From: an uncultured Alphaproteobacteria bacterium
GTDB lineage: Bacteria; Pseudomonadota; Alphaproteobacteria; HIMB59; GCA-002718135
Length of the DNA: 64,000 nucleotides
Reading direction: 5' to 3'
NCBI GenBank assembly: GCA_902518895.1
Contig: CABYHL010000003.1
Span: 1 to 64,000 of the forward strand
Positions within the stretch are counted from its first letter, which is position 1, and the number at the start of each line of letters is the position of its first letter. Below are positions 27,191 to 37,298 of this stretch, in pieces. The notes beneath the pieces were generated by a model. It searched no databases, was not told where the DNA came from, and saw nothing but the letters and a program-made list of their open reading frames with translations. Both the position numbers and the translations under genes were made by a program.

Positions 27191-28381
27191 ATGAAAAAAT
27201 TTTTTTTACATGATCCAAATCTCTTAGTATACGGATTTGCCATGGTCTTCTTTGCAAGTTTTGGACAGACCTTTTACATTGCATTATTTAACGAAGATAT
27301 TCGAAATCTATATAAAATAACAGATGGTGAGTTTGGATTAGTTTACGCAATTGCCACACTTGTAAGTTCTTTTTTATTCATTAACTTTGCTAAGTTAATA
27401 GATAAGATTGATTTAAGATTATACTCCATAGGTGTTATTCTAGGTTTAGCTTTTGCTTGTATTGGTTTTTATTTTATTTTTAAAAATATTTTTCATCTTT
27501 TTCTTATTTTATTTTTATTACGTTTTTTTGGACAGGGAGCTATGACACATGCCGGCTCAACATCAATGGCGAGATATTTTTTAATTGATAGAGGTAAAGC
27601 AATATCAGTTGCAACACTTGGAGGAATGTTAGGCATAATGTTTTTACCAAAGATTGTCGTTAATTTGGACTCATACTTTAATTTTAAAACTCTTTGGTTT
27701 TTAACAACTTTGACTCTTTTAATCTTAATTCCAATAATATACTTTATTCTTCATAATCAAAAAAGTAGGGATGCTGTCCTTCAAAAAAATATTGATAATG
27801 AGAAAACACATAAAAGTTGGACCATTACAGAAATTTTAAAAGACCGAGTTTTTTTTATCTATTTTCCATTAGCTGCATCCTTTCCATTTATTGGTACAGG
27901 GTTAATGTTTCATCAGATTTATATTTTTGATGCTAAAGGGTGGACAATGGAAATGCTGGGGAACGGTTATATATATTTTGGATTATTCTCTATTTTAGGA
28001 TTATTAATAGGAGGGCCTTTAATAGATAAGATAAATACAAAGAAAGCAATACCCTTTGTGCTATTACCTTTGTTAGTCTGTATTACTATTCTTTATTTTT
28101 CTAATAATTTTTGGTCATTCGTGCTTTACATGTCTTTATTTGGATTTAACTTAGGTTTATCAGCACCGTTTATGGGATCACTCTGGGCAGAAATTTACGG
28201 AGTGAAAAGTATTGGAACTGCTAAAGCTTTACTGCACGCAGTCGGGGTTTTTGCGAGTGCCTTATCGCCTGTTGTTTTTGGATATATTATTGATTGGGGT
28301 TATGGAATATCAGTTATATTTTTAATTAGCTTCATTATGATTGTTGTATCATCAATTTTGCCTATAATTTATAGAACATGA
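27191..28381 (+). CDS. Major facilitator superfamily transporter
   Basis: About 12 hydrophobic segments across 396 aa. The N-terminal helices include FGQTFYIALFNEDIRN, and helix 4-5 has RFFGQGAMTHAGSTSMARYF. The second half repeats the pattern with LIGGPLIDKINTKKAIPF. These resemble monocarboxylate/oxalate-like MFS proteins; the substrate is not readable. The stop overlaps the next small ORF as ATGA. Confidence 0.85.
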   Translation: MKKFFLHDPNLLVYGFAMVFFASFGQTFYIALFNEDIRNLYKITDGEFGLVYAIATLVSSFLFINFAKLIDKIDLRLYSIGVILGLAFACIGFYFIFKNIFHLFLILFLLRFFGQGAMTHAGSTSMARYFLIDRGKAISVATLGGMLGIMFLPKIVVNLDSYFNFKTLWFLTTLTLLILIPIIYFILHNQKSRDAVLQKNIDNEKTHKSWTITEILKDRVFFIYFPLAASFPFIGTGLMFHQIYIFDAKGWTMEMLGNGYIYFGLFSILGLLIGGPLIDKINTKKAIPFVLLPLLVCITILYFSNNFWSFVLYMSLFGFNLGLSAPFMGSLWAEIYGVKSIGTAKALLHAVGVFASALSPVVFGYIIDWGYGISVIFLISFIMIVVSSILPIIYRT

Positions 28382-28518
28382 ATAAACAAATAATGGAGAG
28401 TCTTAATTTTCTAATCAAGGAATATAAAAGATTAAAAAAGAAAAAAGAAAATAGAAATATCAGCAGTAATGAACTAGAAACTTTAAAACAACTTGAACAG
28501 TACTTAGGAAAAAAATAA
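28378..28518 (+). CDS. Small charged ORF (46 aa) bridging the MFS gene and zapE
   Basis: Missed by the ORF track. The ATG overlaps the MFS stop (ATGA) and its TAA overlaps the zapE ATG (TAATG), so it fits perfectly between two genes, each junction being a typical coupling overlap. The product starts MNKQIMESLNFLIKEYKRLKK, is Lys/Glu-rich and mostly helix-forming, and ends LEQYLGKK; a short coiled coil is plausible. I do not recognise a family. The exact overlaps at both ends are the main reason to think it is translated. Confidence 0.6.
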   Translation: MNKQIMESLNFLIKEYKRLKKKKENRNISSNELETLKQLEQYLGKK

Positions 28519-29552
28519 TGTTTAATGTTATTGATCAATACAATAGTTTTGTTGAAAATAATTTTATTAAAAAAAATAAAGATCAAATTGAATTTTTAAA
28601 ACAAGCAGATAATGTATGGTCATCTTTTAGTAAAACAAAGTTATTTTTTAAGGATAAAATTTTCGAAGGAATTTATCTTTATGGTCAAGTTGGGACAGGA
28701 AAAACATTTTTATTAAATTTATTTTATCAAAATACCAAGATTGGAAAAAAAATTCATTTTAATAACTTAATGAATGAAATCCATGAACAAGTTAAAAAAT
28801 CAGAAAATAAAGAACTTGCAATCGAAAACTATGTAAAAAATTTAAGTAGAGATTTCAAAATAATATTTATTGATGAACTACATATTTTTAATATTGTTGA
28901 TGCACTAATAATAAAAAAAATATTTAATTATTTTTCTAAATATAAAATATTTGTATTACTGTCGTCAAATTTTCATCCAGATAATTTATATAAAGATGGT
29001 TTGCAGAGAAATGACTTTCTGCCATTTATTGATTTAGTTAAAAAAAATTTTTTTCTTTATGATATTAGTATTAAAACTGATTTTCGTCGACAAACTTTAA
29101 ATCAATCAAAGACATATTTCACACCTATAACAACTGACACAACAAATGAATTTGAAAAATTATTTAATCGCTTTGTTGATCCCTCCCATTTAACAACTGT
29201 AAAAATTAAATCTAAAAGTCGTGAACTAGAGTTTGATAAATGTACATCAAATCTAATGATGATAGATTTTGAAAATCTTTGTGAAGTAAATTTTGGTAAT
29301 GAAGATTATAAAAATATTGCAGATAAATTTAAGTTGGTATTTTTAAAAAATGTTCCTGAATTTGATAATCATAAAAAAGATGCGTGCAGAAGATTTATTG
29401 GATTAATTGATATGTTATATGAAAATAATTGCTCAACAGTAATTTTAGCATCAAAACCTATAAATTCATTAAATAATATAAATACTCTAGCAGAAGAATT
29501 TAAAAGAACCGCTAGCAGATTATATGAAATGACCATAGTAAAACCAGATTGA
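28518..29552 (+). CDS. zapE: Cell division protein ZapE (AFG1-like ATPase)
   Basis: AAA-type ATPase related to yeast Afg1; E. coli ZapE associates with the Z-ring under stress. Walker A is YGQVGTGKTFLLN, Walker B is IIFIDELHIFNI, and sensor segments include VLLSSNFHPDNLYKDGLQRNDFLPFI and ACRRFIGLIDMLYE. The C-terminus EEFKRTASRLYEM is family-typical. 344 aa. In many alphaproteobacteria zapE precedes mdh and the suc genes; here a hydrolase gene, a non-coding region and sdh intervene. Confidence 0.93.
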   Translation: MFNVIDQYNSFVENNFIKKNKDQIEFLKQADNVWSSFSKTKLFFKDKIFEGIYLYGQVGTGKTFLLNLFYQNTKIGKKIHFNNLMNEIHEQVKKSENKELAIENYVKNLSRDFKIIFIDELHIFNIVDALIIKKIFNYFSKYKIFVLLSSNFHPDNLYKDGLQRNDFLPFIDLVKKNFFLYDISIKTDFRRQTLNQSKTYFTPITTDTTNEFEKLFNRFVDPSHLTTVKIKSKSRELEFDKCTSNLMMIDFENLCEVNFGNEDYKNIADKFKLVFLKNVPEFDNHKKDACRRFIGLIDMLYENNCSTVILASKPINSLNNINTLAEEFKRTASRLYEMTIVKPD

Positions 29553-30538
29553 TGAAATACATAATAAGATTTTTAGTCAGTACAGTAGTTTTATTAGTAG
29601 TAGTTTATTTTACTGCAGGTTTTTATGTTGCTTATCAAATTTTAAAAATAGATCCAACTTGTGGATTACACGAAGGATCCCTTCCTAATACATGGAGTAC
29701 AACAGTTGATTCACATGAATACTCAATTCTTGCACGACAAAAAGTAAGAGAAAATTTTAACTTTAAAGATTATTATTTAGATGAATGGCAAGATGTATAC
29801 TTTCAATCTCGTGATTCTGACATTAAGATTAATGGATGGCTGTTTAATTATTTTCCAAATAGACCAATTATAATTGTAACACATGGTATAAGCCCAAATG
29901 GTAAATGTAAGTCTGAAGCCAATCTTATTGCAAGTTTTTTAGTTAATAAAAAATTTAATGTTCTGACGATAGATTTAAGAAACTACGGCCAAAGTGATAC
30001 TGTAAGTAGTTATGATGATTTAGGCTTAAAGTCATATAATGATATTCTTGGTGCATTTGATTTTTTAAAAAAAATTGGTTTCAAGTCTAATAGCATTGGA
30101 TTACATGGAATATCTCTTGGTGCAAGCACCTCTATTTTTGCAGCACATTCAGAACCGGAAATACGTGCAGTGTGGGCAGATAGTTCACTTGCTGAATTTA
30201 ATATGATCTTAAAAGATGAAATAGCAAGATATGGTCTTACTATAGAATTTGGGCCAGTAGTAAGTTTAGCTGGAAGAATCTTAACTGGAACTGATCCAAG
30301 AGAATTATCTCCAGCTAAAAAATTATCAAATACACAATACTATTTTTTTACTCATGGTGATTCTGATACAAGAATCTTAACACGACACTTTAATTATTTT
30401 AAAGATTATACAAATCAAAATAAAATTAATGCTGATTTTTGGTTAGTTGAAAACTCTTATCATGTAGATGCTATGTTTAAATATCCAGAAGTATATTCTA
30501 AAAAGATGGAAGATTTTTTTAATAAAAATTTAAAGTAG
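29552..30538 (+). CDS. Alpha/beta hydrolase, membrane-anchored
   Basis: An N-terminal hydrophobic helix (FLVSTVVLLVVVYFTAGFYV) precedes an alpha/beta hydrolase domain. The oxyanion-hole segment is IIVTHGISPNG, the nucleophile elbow is GLHGISLGAS with Ser as nucleophile, and HGDSDTRI and SYHVDAMFKYPE supply the acid and the catalytic His. The catalytic domain probably faces the periplasm. The track start is TTG 29549; ATG 29552, overlapping the zapE stop as TGATG, is better (328 aa). Substrate unknown. Confidence 0.82.
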   Translation: MKYIIRFLVSTVVLLVVVYFTAGFYVAYQILKIDPTCGLHEGSLPNTWSTTVDSHEYSILARQKVRENFNFKDYYLDEWQDVYFQSRDSDIKINGWLFNYFPNRPIIIVTHGISPNGKCKSEANLIASFLVNKKFNVLTIDLRNYGQSDTVSSYDDLGLKSYNDILGAFDFLKKIGFKSNSIGLHGISLGASTSIFAAHSEPEIRAVWADSSLAEFNMILKDEIARYGLTIEFGPVVSLAGRILTGTDPRELSPAKKLSNTQYYFFTHGDSDTRILTRHFNYFKDYTNQNKINADFWLVENSYHVDAMFKYPEVYSKKMEDFFNKNLK

Positions 30539-30674
30539 GCCGGACTCTAAAACTAGTTTGTACCTTGGCAGACACCTCTCTAGAATAAGAAACTCAAATA
30601 ATTATCAAACGGCGGGTAAGATAATTAAAAATTCTTGGCGTTCCTCCGAAGCTAAGAAACGAGTATTATCCGGC
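30539..30674 (+). ncRNA. Candidate structured RNA upstream of sdhCDAB (unassigned)
   Basis: Begins at the base after the hydrolase stop. An outer stem joins GCCGGA (30539-30544) to TCCGGC (30669-30674), extended by CTC/GAG across a 5-base bulge. Inside are three hairpins: AGTTT/AAACT (30555-30559 with 30590-30594), TAATTATC/GATAATTA (30599-30606 with 30620-30627, perfect) and TTCTTGGC/GCTAAGAA (30632-30639 with 30651-30658, one G-U). The last two loops could kiss through CGGCGG and CCTCCG (5 of 6 pairs). The G-U pair favours the plus strand. The GC-rich blocks stand out in an AT-rich genome. It matches no riboswitch I recognise. Pairings were read by eye. Confidence 0.6.
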
Positions 30675-30868
30675 TTATTAAGAGTAATATCTATCTATTT
30701 AAAATTCAAGATTTTTAGTTAAATCTGGTATAAAATTTGGTCGATTTTCATAAAATTTGCTACTTTTTATCAACATTTTACAAACTTCCATGATAGTAAG
30801 AAAAGATAACTAAACCATTAATATTTTGAAATTTGAAGAAAAATACTTACTTATGAAACATAAGAAAA
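30675..30868 (+). other. AT-rich sdhC leader/promoter region
   Basis: About 190 bases without an ORF of any size. It presumably holds the promoter of the TCA supercluster, but no convincing -35/-10 pair stands out in the AT-rich sequence. Just before sdhC, 30850-30864 (CTTATG, AAA, CATAAG) is a perfect 6-bp hairpin ending 4 bases before the ATG, where it could affect ribosome access. No Shine-Dalgarno sequence is present. Confidence 0.4.
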
Positions 30869-31249
30869 ATGAAAAAAATGACTGATAATAGACCATTATC
30901 ACCTCACCTATCTATTCACAAAAGAGTACTTACAGCAGTATTTTCAATTTTTCATAGGATATCTGGAATAGGATTAAGTGTGGGCGCAATATTAATTTCA
31001 ATTTGGTTTTTATTAATTAGTTTTGGTCCTGAATTTTATATTTATTTTGAAATTCTTTCTAAAAGTATTTTGTTTAAACTTGTTCTAATGATTTGGACTG
31101 TCGGTATTTTTTACCATTTATTTAATGGATGTAGAAAATTATATTGGTCATTCGGTATTGGAATGGAATTATCTCAAGTATATAAATCTGGTTATGCTGT
31201 TATATGTTTAACTCTAATTTCTAGTTTAGTTGTCTGGTATTTTGCATGA
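30869..31249 (+). CDS. sdhC: Succinate dehydrogenase cytochrome b556 subunit
   Basis: Membrane anchor of complex II binding haem b and ubiquinone. Recognised by NRPLSPHLSIHKRVLTAVFSIFHRISGIGL, in which the HRISG segment is the family signature, and by YHLFNGCRKLYWSFG, carrying a haem-ligand-type His. Three hydrophobic helices in 126 aa. An ATG at 30878 (MTDNRPLSP) is an alternative start. It overlaps sdhD as ATGA. Confidence 0.94.
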   Translation: MKKMTDNRPLSPHLSIHKRVLTAVFSIFHRISGIGLSVGAILISIWFLLISFGPEFYIYFEILSKSILFKLVLMIWTVGIFYHLFNGCRKLYWSFGIGMELSQVYKSGYAVICLTLISSLVVWYFA

Positions 31250-31575
31250 AAAATTATGCTCTTAAATGGTTAACCCAAAGAATTACTGCTTCAGTTTTAA
31301 TACCTTTGGCGTTTTGGTTTATATACTCAGCAATATCATTATCCAAGATGACTTATTCTGAAATAGAAATTTTTTTTCAATCCTATTTTAATGCATTCTT
31401 ATTTTTTGTTATGATGCAATCTATGCTTCTGCATTCAAAATTAGGACTGCAAACAATTATTGAAGATTATGTCACATCGAAAAAGACAGCCAAATTTATT
31501 AAAGTATTAGTTAATTATCTTATTTATTTTATCATGATTTTAATTACAGTTAATTTAGTGAGAATGGTGTTTTAG
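31246..31575 (+). CDS. sdhD: Succinate dehydrogenase hydrophobic membrane anchor
   Basis: Second membrane anchor of complex II: 109 aa with three hydrophobic helices. WLTQRITASVLIPLAFWFIY is the conserved opening and MLLHSKLGLQTIIEDYV contains the conserved His and the quinone-side aspartate/tyrosine pair. Position between sdhC and sdhA confirms the call. Confidence 0.94.
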   Translation: MKNYALKWLTQRITASVLIPLAFWFIYSAISLSKMTYSEIEIFFQSYFNAFLFFVMMQSMLLHSKLGLQTIIEDYVTSKKTAKFIKVLVNYLIYFIMILITVNLVRMVF

Positions 31576-33369
31576 ATGACTAATTCATATAAAATTATTG
31601 ATCACCATTATGACGTTGTAGTTGTAGGAGCTGGAGGTTCAGGACTGAGAGCAACGCTAGGATGTGCAGAAGCCGGATTAAAAACAGCCTGTATATCAAA
31701 AGTGTTTCCAACAAGAAGTCATACTGTTGCAGCACAAGGTGGAATTGGAGCAGCTCTTGGTAATATGGGCGAGGATAACTGGAAGTGGCACATGTATGAT
31801 ACAGTTAAGGGTTCAGACTGGCTCGGAGATCAAGATGCAATTGAATACTTATGTTCTAAAGCCCCTGAAGCAGTAATTGAACTTGAAGAATATGGCATGC
31901 CATTTAGTAGAACAGATGATGGTAAGATCTATCAAAGACCTTTTGGCGGACACTTAACCAATAATGGCGAGGGAGCTCCTGCTATGAGAGCTTGTGCAGC
32001 AGCTGATAGAACGGGACATGCTTTACTCCATACACTTTATCAGCAATCACTTAAAAATAATGTAGAATTTTATATTGAATATTTTGTTTTAGATTTAATT
32101 TCTGATGATCAAGGTAATTGCATTGGTGTGGTAACATGGTGCTTAGAAGATGGATCAATCCATCGATTTTTATCTCATCAAACAATTCTAGCTACTGGTG
32201 GATATGGAAGAGCTTACTTCTCATCCACGAGTGCTCACATTTGTACTGGTGATGGTAGTGCAATGGCTTTAAGACAAAACCTACCTCTTTCTGATATGGA
32301 ATTTATTCAGTTCCACCCAACAGGAGTTTACGGTGCAGGAGTGTTAATCACTGAAGGAGCAAGAGGAGAAGGTGGATATTTAACTAATAGCGATGGTGAA
32401 AGATTTATGGAAAGATATGCTCCAAATGCAAAAGATCTAGCATCAAGGGATGTAGTAAGCCGAGCAATGACTATTGAAATTAGTGAAAATAGAGGTTGTG
32501 GAGAGAATGCCGATCATGTGCTACTTCATCTTGAGCACATTGATGCTGATACACTACATAAAAGATTGCCTGGTATTTCAGAAACTGCAAAAATATTTGC
32601 TGGAGTTGATCTGACTAAAGATCCAATACCAGTTCTTCCAACGGTTCATTATAATATGGGCGGTATACCGACAAATTATAGAACAGAAGTTCTAAGGCCA
32701 ACAAATGAAAATCCAGATAATGTATGTGAAGGTTTAATGGCTGTTGGTGAGGCTGCATGCGTTTCTGTGCACGGTGCAAATAGATTAGGAACAAATTCAT
32801 TAATCGATCTTGTTGTTTTTGGCAAAGCAGCTAGCCTAACATGTAAAGAAAAAGTTAAACCAAATTCTAAAAAAATTGAAATTAGTAAATCAAAAACAGA
32901 TAATATTATTGAGCGATTTGATAAGATTAGAAACAGCAAAGGAAACTCTACAACTGGAGAACTTCGTACTTCCATGCAACATATAATGCAGCAAAAATGT
33001 GCAGTATTTAGAACACATGATCTCATATCAAAAGGTATTGAAGAATATTCAAAAGTTGAGAGCTCAATGGATGATATAGATATTAAAGACAAATCATTAA
33101 TTTTTAATACTGACTTAGTCGAAGCTTTAGAGTTACACAATTTAATGGCACAATCAAAAGTTACTCTTCATTCTGCGTTAAATCGAACTGAAAGTAGAGG
33201 CGCACATGCAAGAGAAGATTATAAAGAAAGAGATGATAATAATTGGTTAGTTCACTCTTTAGCCTGGTTAAACGATAAGGGAGATGTGAGTATGGGTTCC
33301 AGAGGTGTTCATATGAATACTCTAACTAATCATGTTCAACCAATACCACCTAAAAGAAGAGTTTACTAA
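31576..33369 (+). CDS. sdhA: Succinate dehydrogenase flavoprotein subunit
   Basis: Covalent-FAD subunit oxidising succinate to fumarate. [21 protein letters not shown] is the dinucleotide fold and [10 protein letters not shown] contains the FAD-linked His. Active-site parts [23 protein letters not shown] and [15 protein letters not shown] are present, as is the C-terminal [18 protein letters not shown]. 597 aa, full length. The stop overlaps the sdhB ATG (TAATG). Confidence 0.97.
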   Translation: MTNSYKIIDHHYDVVVVGAGGSGLRATLGCAEAGLKTACISKVFPTRSHTVAAQGGIGAALGNMGEDNWKWHMYDTVKGSDWLGDQDAIEYLCSKAPEAVIELEEYGMPFSRTDDGKIYQRPFGGHLTNNGEGAPAMRACAAADRTGHALLHTLYQQSLKNNVEFYIEYFVLDLISDDQGNCIGVVTWCLEDGSIHRFLSHQTILATGGYGRAYFSSTSAHICTGDGSAMALRQNLPLSDMEFIQFHPTGVYGAGVLITEGARGEGGYLTNSDGERFMERYAPNAKDLASRDVVSRAMTIEISENRGCGENADHVLLHLEHIDADTLHKRLPGISETAKIFAGVDLTKDPIPVLPTVHYNMGGIPTNYRTEVLRPTNENPDNVCEGLMAVGEAACVSVHGANRLGTNSLIDLVVFGKAASLTCKEKVKPNSKKIEISKSKTDNIIERFDKIRNSKGNSTTGELRTSMQHIMQQKCAVFRTHDLISKGIEEYSKVESSMDDIDIKDKSLIFNTDLVEALELHNLMAQSKVTLHSALNRTESRGAHAREDYKERDDNNWLVHSLAWLNDKGDVSMGSRGVHMNTLTNHVQPIPPKRRVY

Positions 33370-34157
33370 TGGCTCAGTTTACACTTCCTGCAAATTCAAA
33401 AATAACTAAAGGGAAAACTCACCAACTAAAAGAACCTGCAAACGATCCAAAGAAACTTGCAATCTACAGATGGGATCCCGAAGATGATAAAAATCCTAGA
33501 ATAGATAATTATGAGATAGATCAAGAAAAGTGTGGTCCAATGGTATTAGACGCACTTATGAAAATAAAAAACGAAATTGATCCAACTTTAACATTTAGAA
33601 GATCTTGCAGAGAAGGAGTTTGTGGTTCCTGTGCTATGAATATTGATGGTGTTAACACATTAGCATGTTTAAAAAGTATGTCTGATGTTAAAAATGAAAT
33701 AAAAATTTACCCTCTTCCACATATGCGTGTAGTAAAAGATTTAGTTCCAGATCTTAGTAAGGCTTATGAGCAACTGGCTTCTATTAAACCTTGGTTGCAG
33801 CGTGAAAAAACAAATGAAGAAAAAAACTCAGGAGACGAAAAAAAACAATCACCAAAAGATAGAGAAAAACTAGATGGTAAATGGGAGTGTGTATTATGTT
33901 TTTGCTGCACTACTTCTTGTCCAAGTTATTGGTGGAATGGAGATGAATATCTAGGACCTGCAGTTCTTTTACAAGCAGCAAGATGGGTAAGTGACTCTAG
34001 AGACTCAGAAAGAAAAGAGAGATTAAAAGCAATAAATGATTCATTAAAACTTTATAGATGTCATTCAATAATGAATTGTACTAGGTCTTGTCCTAAAGGT
34101 CTAAATCCAGCTAAAGAAATTGCTGGACTTAAAAAGGCTATTGTTACAGAATTGTAA
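33369..34157 (+). CDS. sdhB: Succinate dehydrogenase iron-sulfur subunit
   Basis: Carries the three Fe-S clusters of complex II. The [2Fe-2S] cysteines are in [18 protein letters not shown] and NTLAC; the [4Fe-4S] and [3Fe-4S] ligands are in [17 protein letters not shown] and [17 protein letters not shown]. 262 aa. The linker before the second domain ([20 protein letters not shown]) is a little longer and more charged than usual. Followed by mdh after 18 bases. Confidence 0.97.
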   Translation: MAQFTLPANSKITKGKTHQLKEPANDPKKLAIYRWDPEDDKNPRIDNYEIDQEKCGPMVLDALMKIKNEIDPTLTFRRSCREGVCGSCAMNIDGVNTLACLKSMSDVKNEIKIYPLPHMRVVKDLVPDLSKAYEQLASIKPWLQREKTNEEKNSGDEKKQSPKDREKLDGKWECVLCFCCTTSCPSYWWNGDEYLGPAVLLQAARWVSDSRDSERKERLKAINDSLKLYRCHSIMNCTRSCPKGLNPAKEIAGLKKAIVTEL

Positions 34158-34175
34158 TTAAAGTATAAAACTTAA

Positions 34176-35138
<963 letters not shown>

Positions 35139-35178
35139 TTGTATTTTTCATCTAATCTAACTATTACCTTTTATCAAA

Positions 35179-36363
35179 ATGAATTTGCATGAATACCAAG
35201 CTAAAGATCTACTAAGAAAGTACAATCTACCTATACTTGAAGGCAAAAGTTACATTGAAAATATTGATGATTTAGAAAAAGATTTACAAAATATAAAAGG
35301 ACCACCTTGGGTTATCAAATCACAGATACATGCTGGAGGAAGAGGAGCAGGGAAATTTTTAAAACCATTTAATACAAAAGGTGGAGTACAAATAACAGAA
35401 TCAATTGATGATGCAAAAAAAATTGCAAAAGGAATGATGGGCAACATATTGATTACAAAACAAACAGGTAATGAAGGAAAGTTAGTAAATAGAATTTATA
35501 TAGAAGCTGGATGTAAAATTGATAGGGAATATTATTTAAGTATTCTTCTTGATAGGAATCAATCAAAATTAATGATGATGGTATCTGATGCTGGTGGTGT
35601 AGACATAGAAGATGTAGCTGAGAAAACACCAGAAAGAATTCAATATGTTTATTTTGATAACTTAGAAGATTTTACAATTAGTGATAGTCTTCAAAATAAA
35701 TTAAACTTTTCTATTAATGAGTTTAACCAATTTAAAGAAATTGTTTCAAATTTATGTAAGGCCTATGTCGAAATAGATGCTTCTTTAATTGAAATTAATC
35801 CTCTTGTTGTGACAAATGATGAAAAACTAATTCTTTTAGATGCTAAAATTAATATTGATGATAATGCCCTGTATAGACAGGCTGACATTGAAAAATTAAA
35901 AGATACTTCAGAAGAAAATGATTTGGAACTTGAAGCTTCTGAAAACGATATGGTTTACATTAAGCTCGACGGAAAAATAGGCTGTATGGTTAATGGAGCT
36001 GGACTTGCTATGGCAACTATGGATATCATTAAACAATTTGGAATGGAGCCAGCCAATTTTTTAGATTTAGGTGGTACAGCAAATAAAGAAAGAGCCATTA
36101 AAGCTTTCAAGATCATTCAGTCAGATAAAAACGTGAAATCAGTATTCATAAATATTTTTGGAGGAATTATACATTGCGATATGATTGCGAATGGCATCAT
36201 TGATGCAATTAAAGAATTAGAATTTAAACTTCCTGTTGTTGTACGTTTTCAAGGAACAAATTCTACAGAAGGAAGAGATATTATAAATAATTCATCATTA
36301 GGATTAATTTCAATTGATGATTTTTCAAATGCAGCCCAGAAAGCTGTGGAGTTATCAGAATAG
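35179..36363 (+). CDS. sucC: Succinyl-CoA synthetase beta subunit
   Basis: ATP-grasp subunit of succinyl-CoA ligase. [18 protein letters not shown] is the family start; [15 protein letters not shown] is nucleotide-binding; [18 protein letters not shown] carries metal ligands; and [18 protein letters not shown] lies near the CoA/phosphate site. 394 aa. The stop overlaps the sucD GTG by one base. Confidence 0.96.
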   Translation: MNLHEYQAKDLLRKYNLPILEGKSYIENIDDLEKDLQNIKGPPWVIKSQIHAGGRGAGKFLKPFNTKGGVQITESIDDAKKIAKGMMGNILITKQTGNEGKLVNRIYIEAGCKIDREYYLSILLDRNQSKLMMMVSDAGGVDIEDVAEKTPERIQYVYFDNLEDFTISDSLQNKLNFSINEFNQFKEIVSNLCKAYVEIDASLIEINPLVVTNDEKLILLDAKINIDDNALYRQADIEKLKDTSEENDLELEASENDMVYIKLDGKIGCMVNGAGLAMATMDIIKQFGMEPANFLDLGGTANKERAIKAFKIIQSDKNVKSVFINIFGGIIHCDMIANGIIDAIKELEFKLPVVVRFQGTNSTEGRDIINNSSLGLISIDDFSNAAQKAVELSE

Positions 36364-37247
36364 TGTCAATTTTAGTTAATAAAAATACAAGACTCATTTG
36401 CCAAGGCTTTACCGGTTCACAAGGAACATATCATTCTGAACAAGCTATAGCATATGGTACAAACCTTGTTGGTGGTGTCACGCCTGGAAAAGGAGGTCAG
36501 ACTCATTTAAATTTACCGGTGTTTAATACTGTTGCCGATGCAGTGAAACAAACTGAAGCAAACGCAACAGTTATTTATGTTCCTGCAAAGTTTGCTGCTA
36601 AAGCAATCCATGAGGCTTTAGATGCAAAGATTGAATTAATTGTTTGTATTACAGAAGGTATTCCAGTCTTAGATATGATTGATATAAAAAAAAGAATTAT
36701 TAACAATAAAACATATTTGATTGGACCAAACTGTCCAGGCTTAATCACACCTTCCGAATGTAAGATTGGAATCATGCCTGGTTTCATCCATAAAAAAGGT
36801 AAAATAGGTATAGTAAGCAGATCAGGAACATTAACTTATGAAGCTGTTGCACAGACAACAGAGGTAGGATTAGGTCAATCAACATGTATTGGTATTGGTG
36901 GAGATCCAATCCATGGAATGGATTTTGTAGATTGTATAAAGTTATTTTTAGAAGACGATGAGACTGAGGGAATTTTAATGATAGGTGAAATTGGTGGTGA
37001 GGAAGAAGAAAATGCAGCAGAATTTATTTTAAATTCAAAAAGAAAAAAACCAGTTTCAGCATTTATAGCTGGTCAATCTGCACCTAAAGGAAAGCGTATG
37101 GGTCATGCAGGTGCTATCGTTTCAGGTTCAAAAGGTACAGCAAATTCCAAAATTAAATCTTTAGAAAAGGCTGGAGTTTTGGTGTCAAAATCCCCAGCAT
37201 CATTGGGAAAAACAATGAAATTAGCAATGCAAAATGGGAATAATTAG
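36363..37247 (+). CDS. sucD: Succinyl-CoA synthetase alpha subunit
   Basis: CoA-binding subunit bearing the phosphohistidine. The CoA fold is [18 protein letters not shown], followed by [18 protein letters not shown]; the active-site His is in [39 protein letters not shown] and [10 protein letters not shown] are standard. Starts with GTG at 36363, sharing its G with the sucC stop TAG. 294 aa. Confidence 0.96.
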   Translation: MSILVNKNTRLICQGFTGSQGTYHSEQAIAYGTNLVGGVTPGKGGQTHLNLPVFNTVADAVKQTEANATVIYVPAKFAAKAIHEALDAKIELIVCITEGIPVLDMIDIKKRIINNKTYLIGPNCPGLITPSECKIGIMPGFIHKKGKIGIVSRSGTLTYEAVAQTTEVGLGQSTCIGIGGDPIHGMDFVDCIKLFLEDDETEGILMIGEIGGEEEENAAEFILNSKRKKPVSAFIAGQSAPKGKRMGHAGAIVSGSKGTANSKIKSLEKAGVLVSKSPASLGKTMKLAMQNGNN

Positions 37248-37298
37248 TTTCCATTAGTATGATTGTTATGCGAAATGGTTTTAGTTTAATAGAAATCT

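Noticed and set aside
30539-30674. 6S RNA, tmRNA piece, SRP RNA or cobalamin riboswitch
   Set aside because: 6S should be one long bulged hairpin; no tRNA-like TTCGA arm for tmRNA, no GGAAG-type SRP loop, and no B12 box were found.
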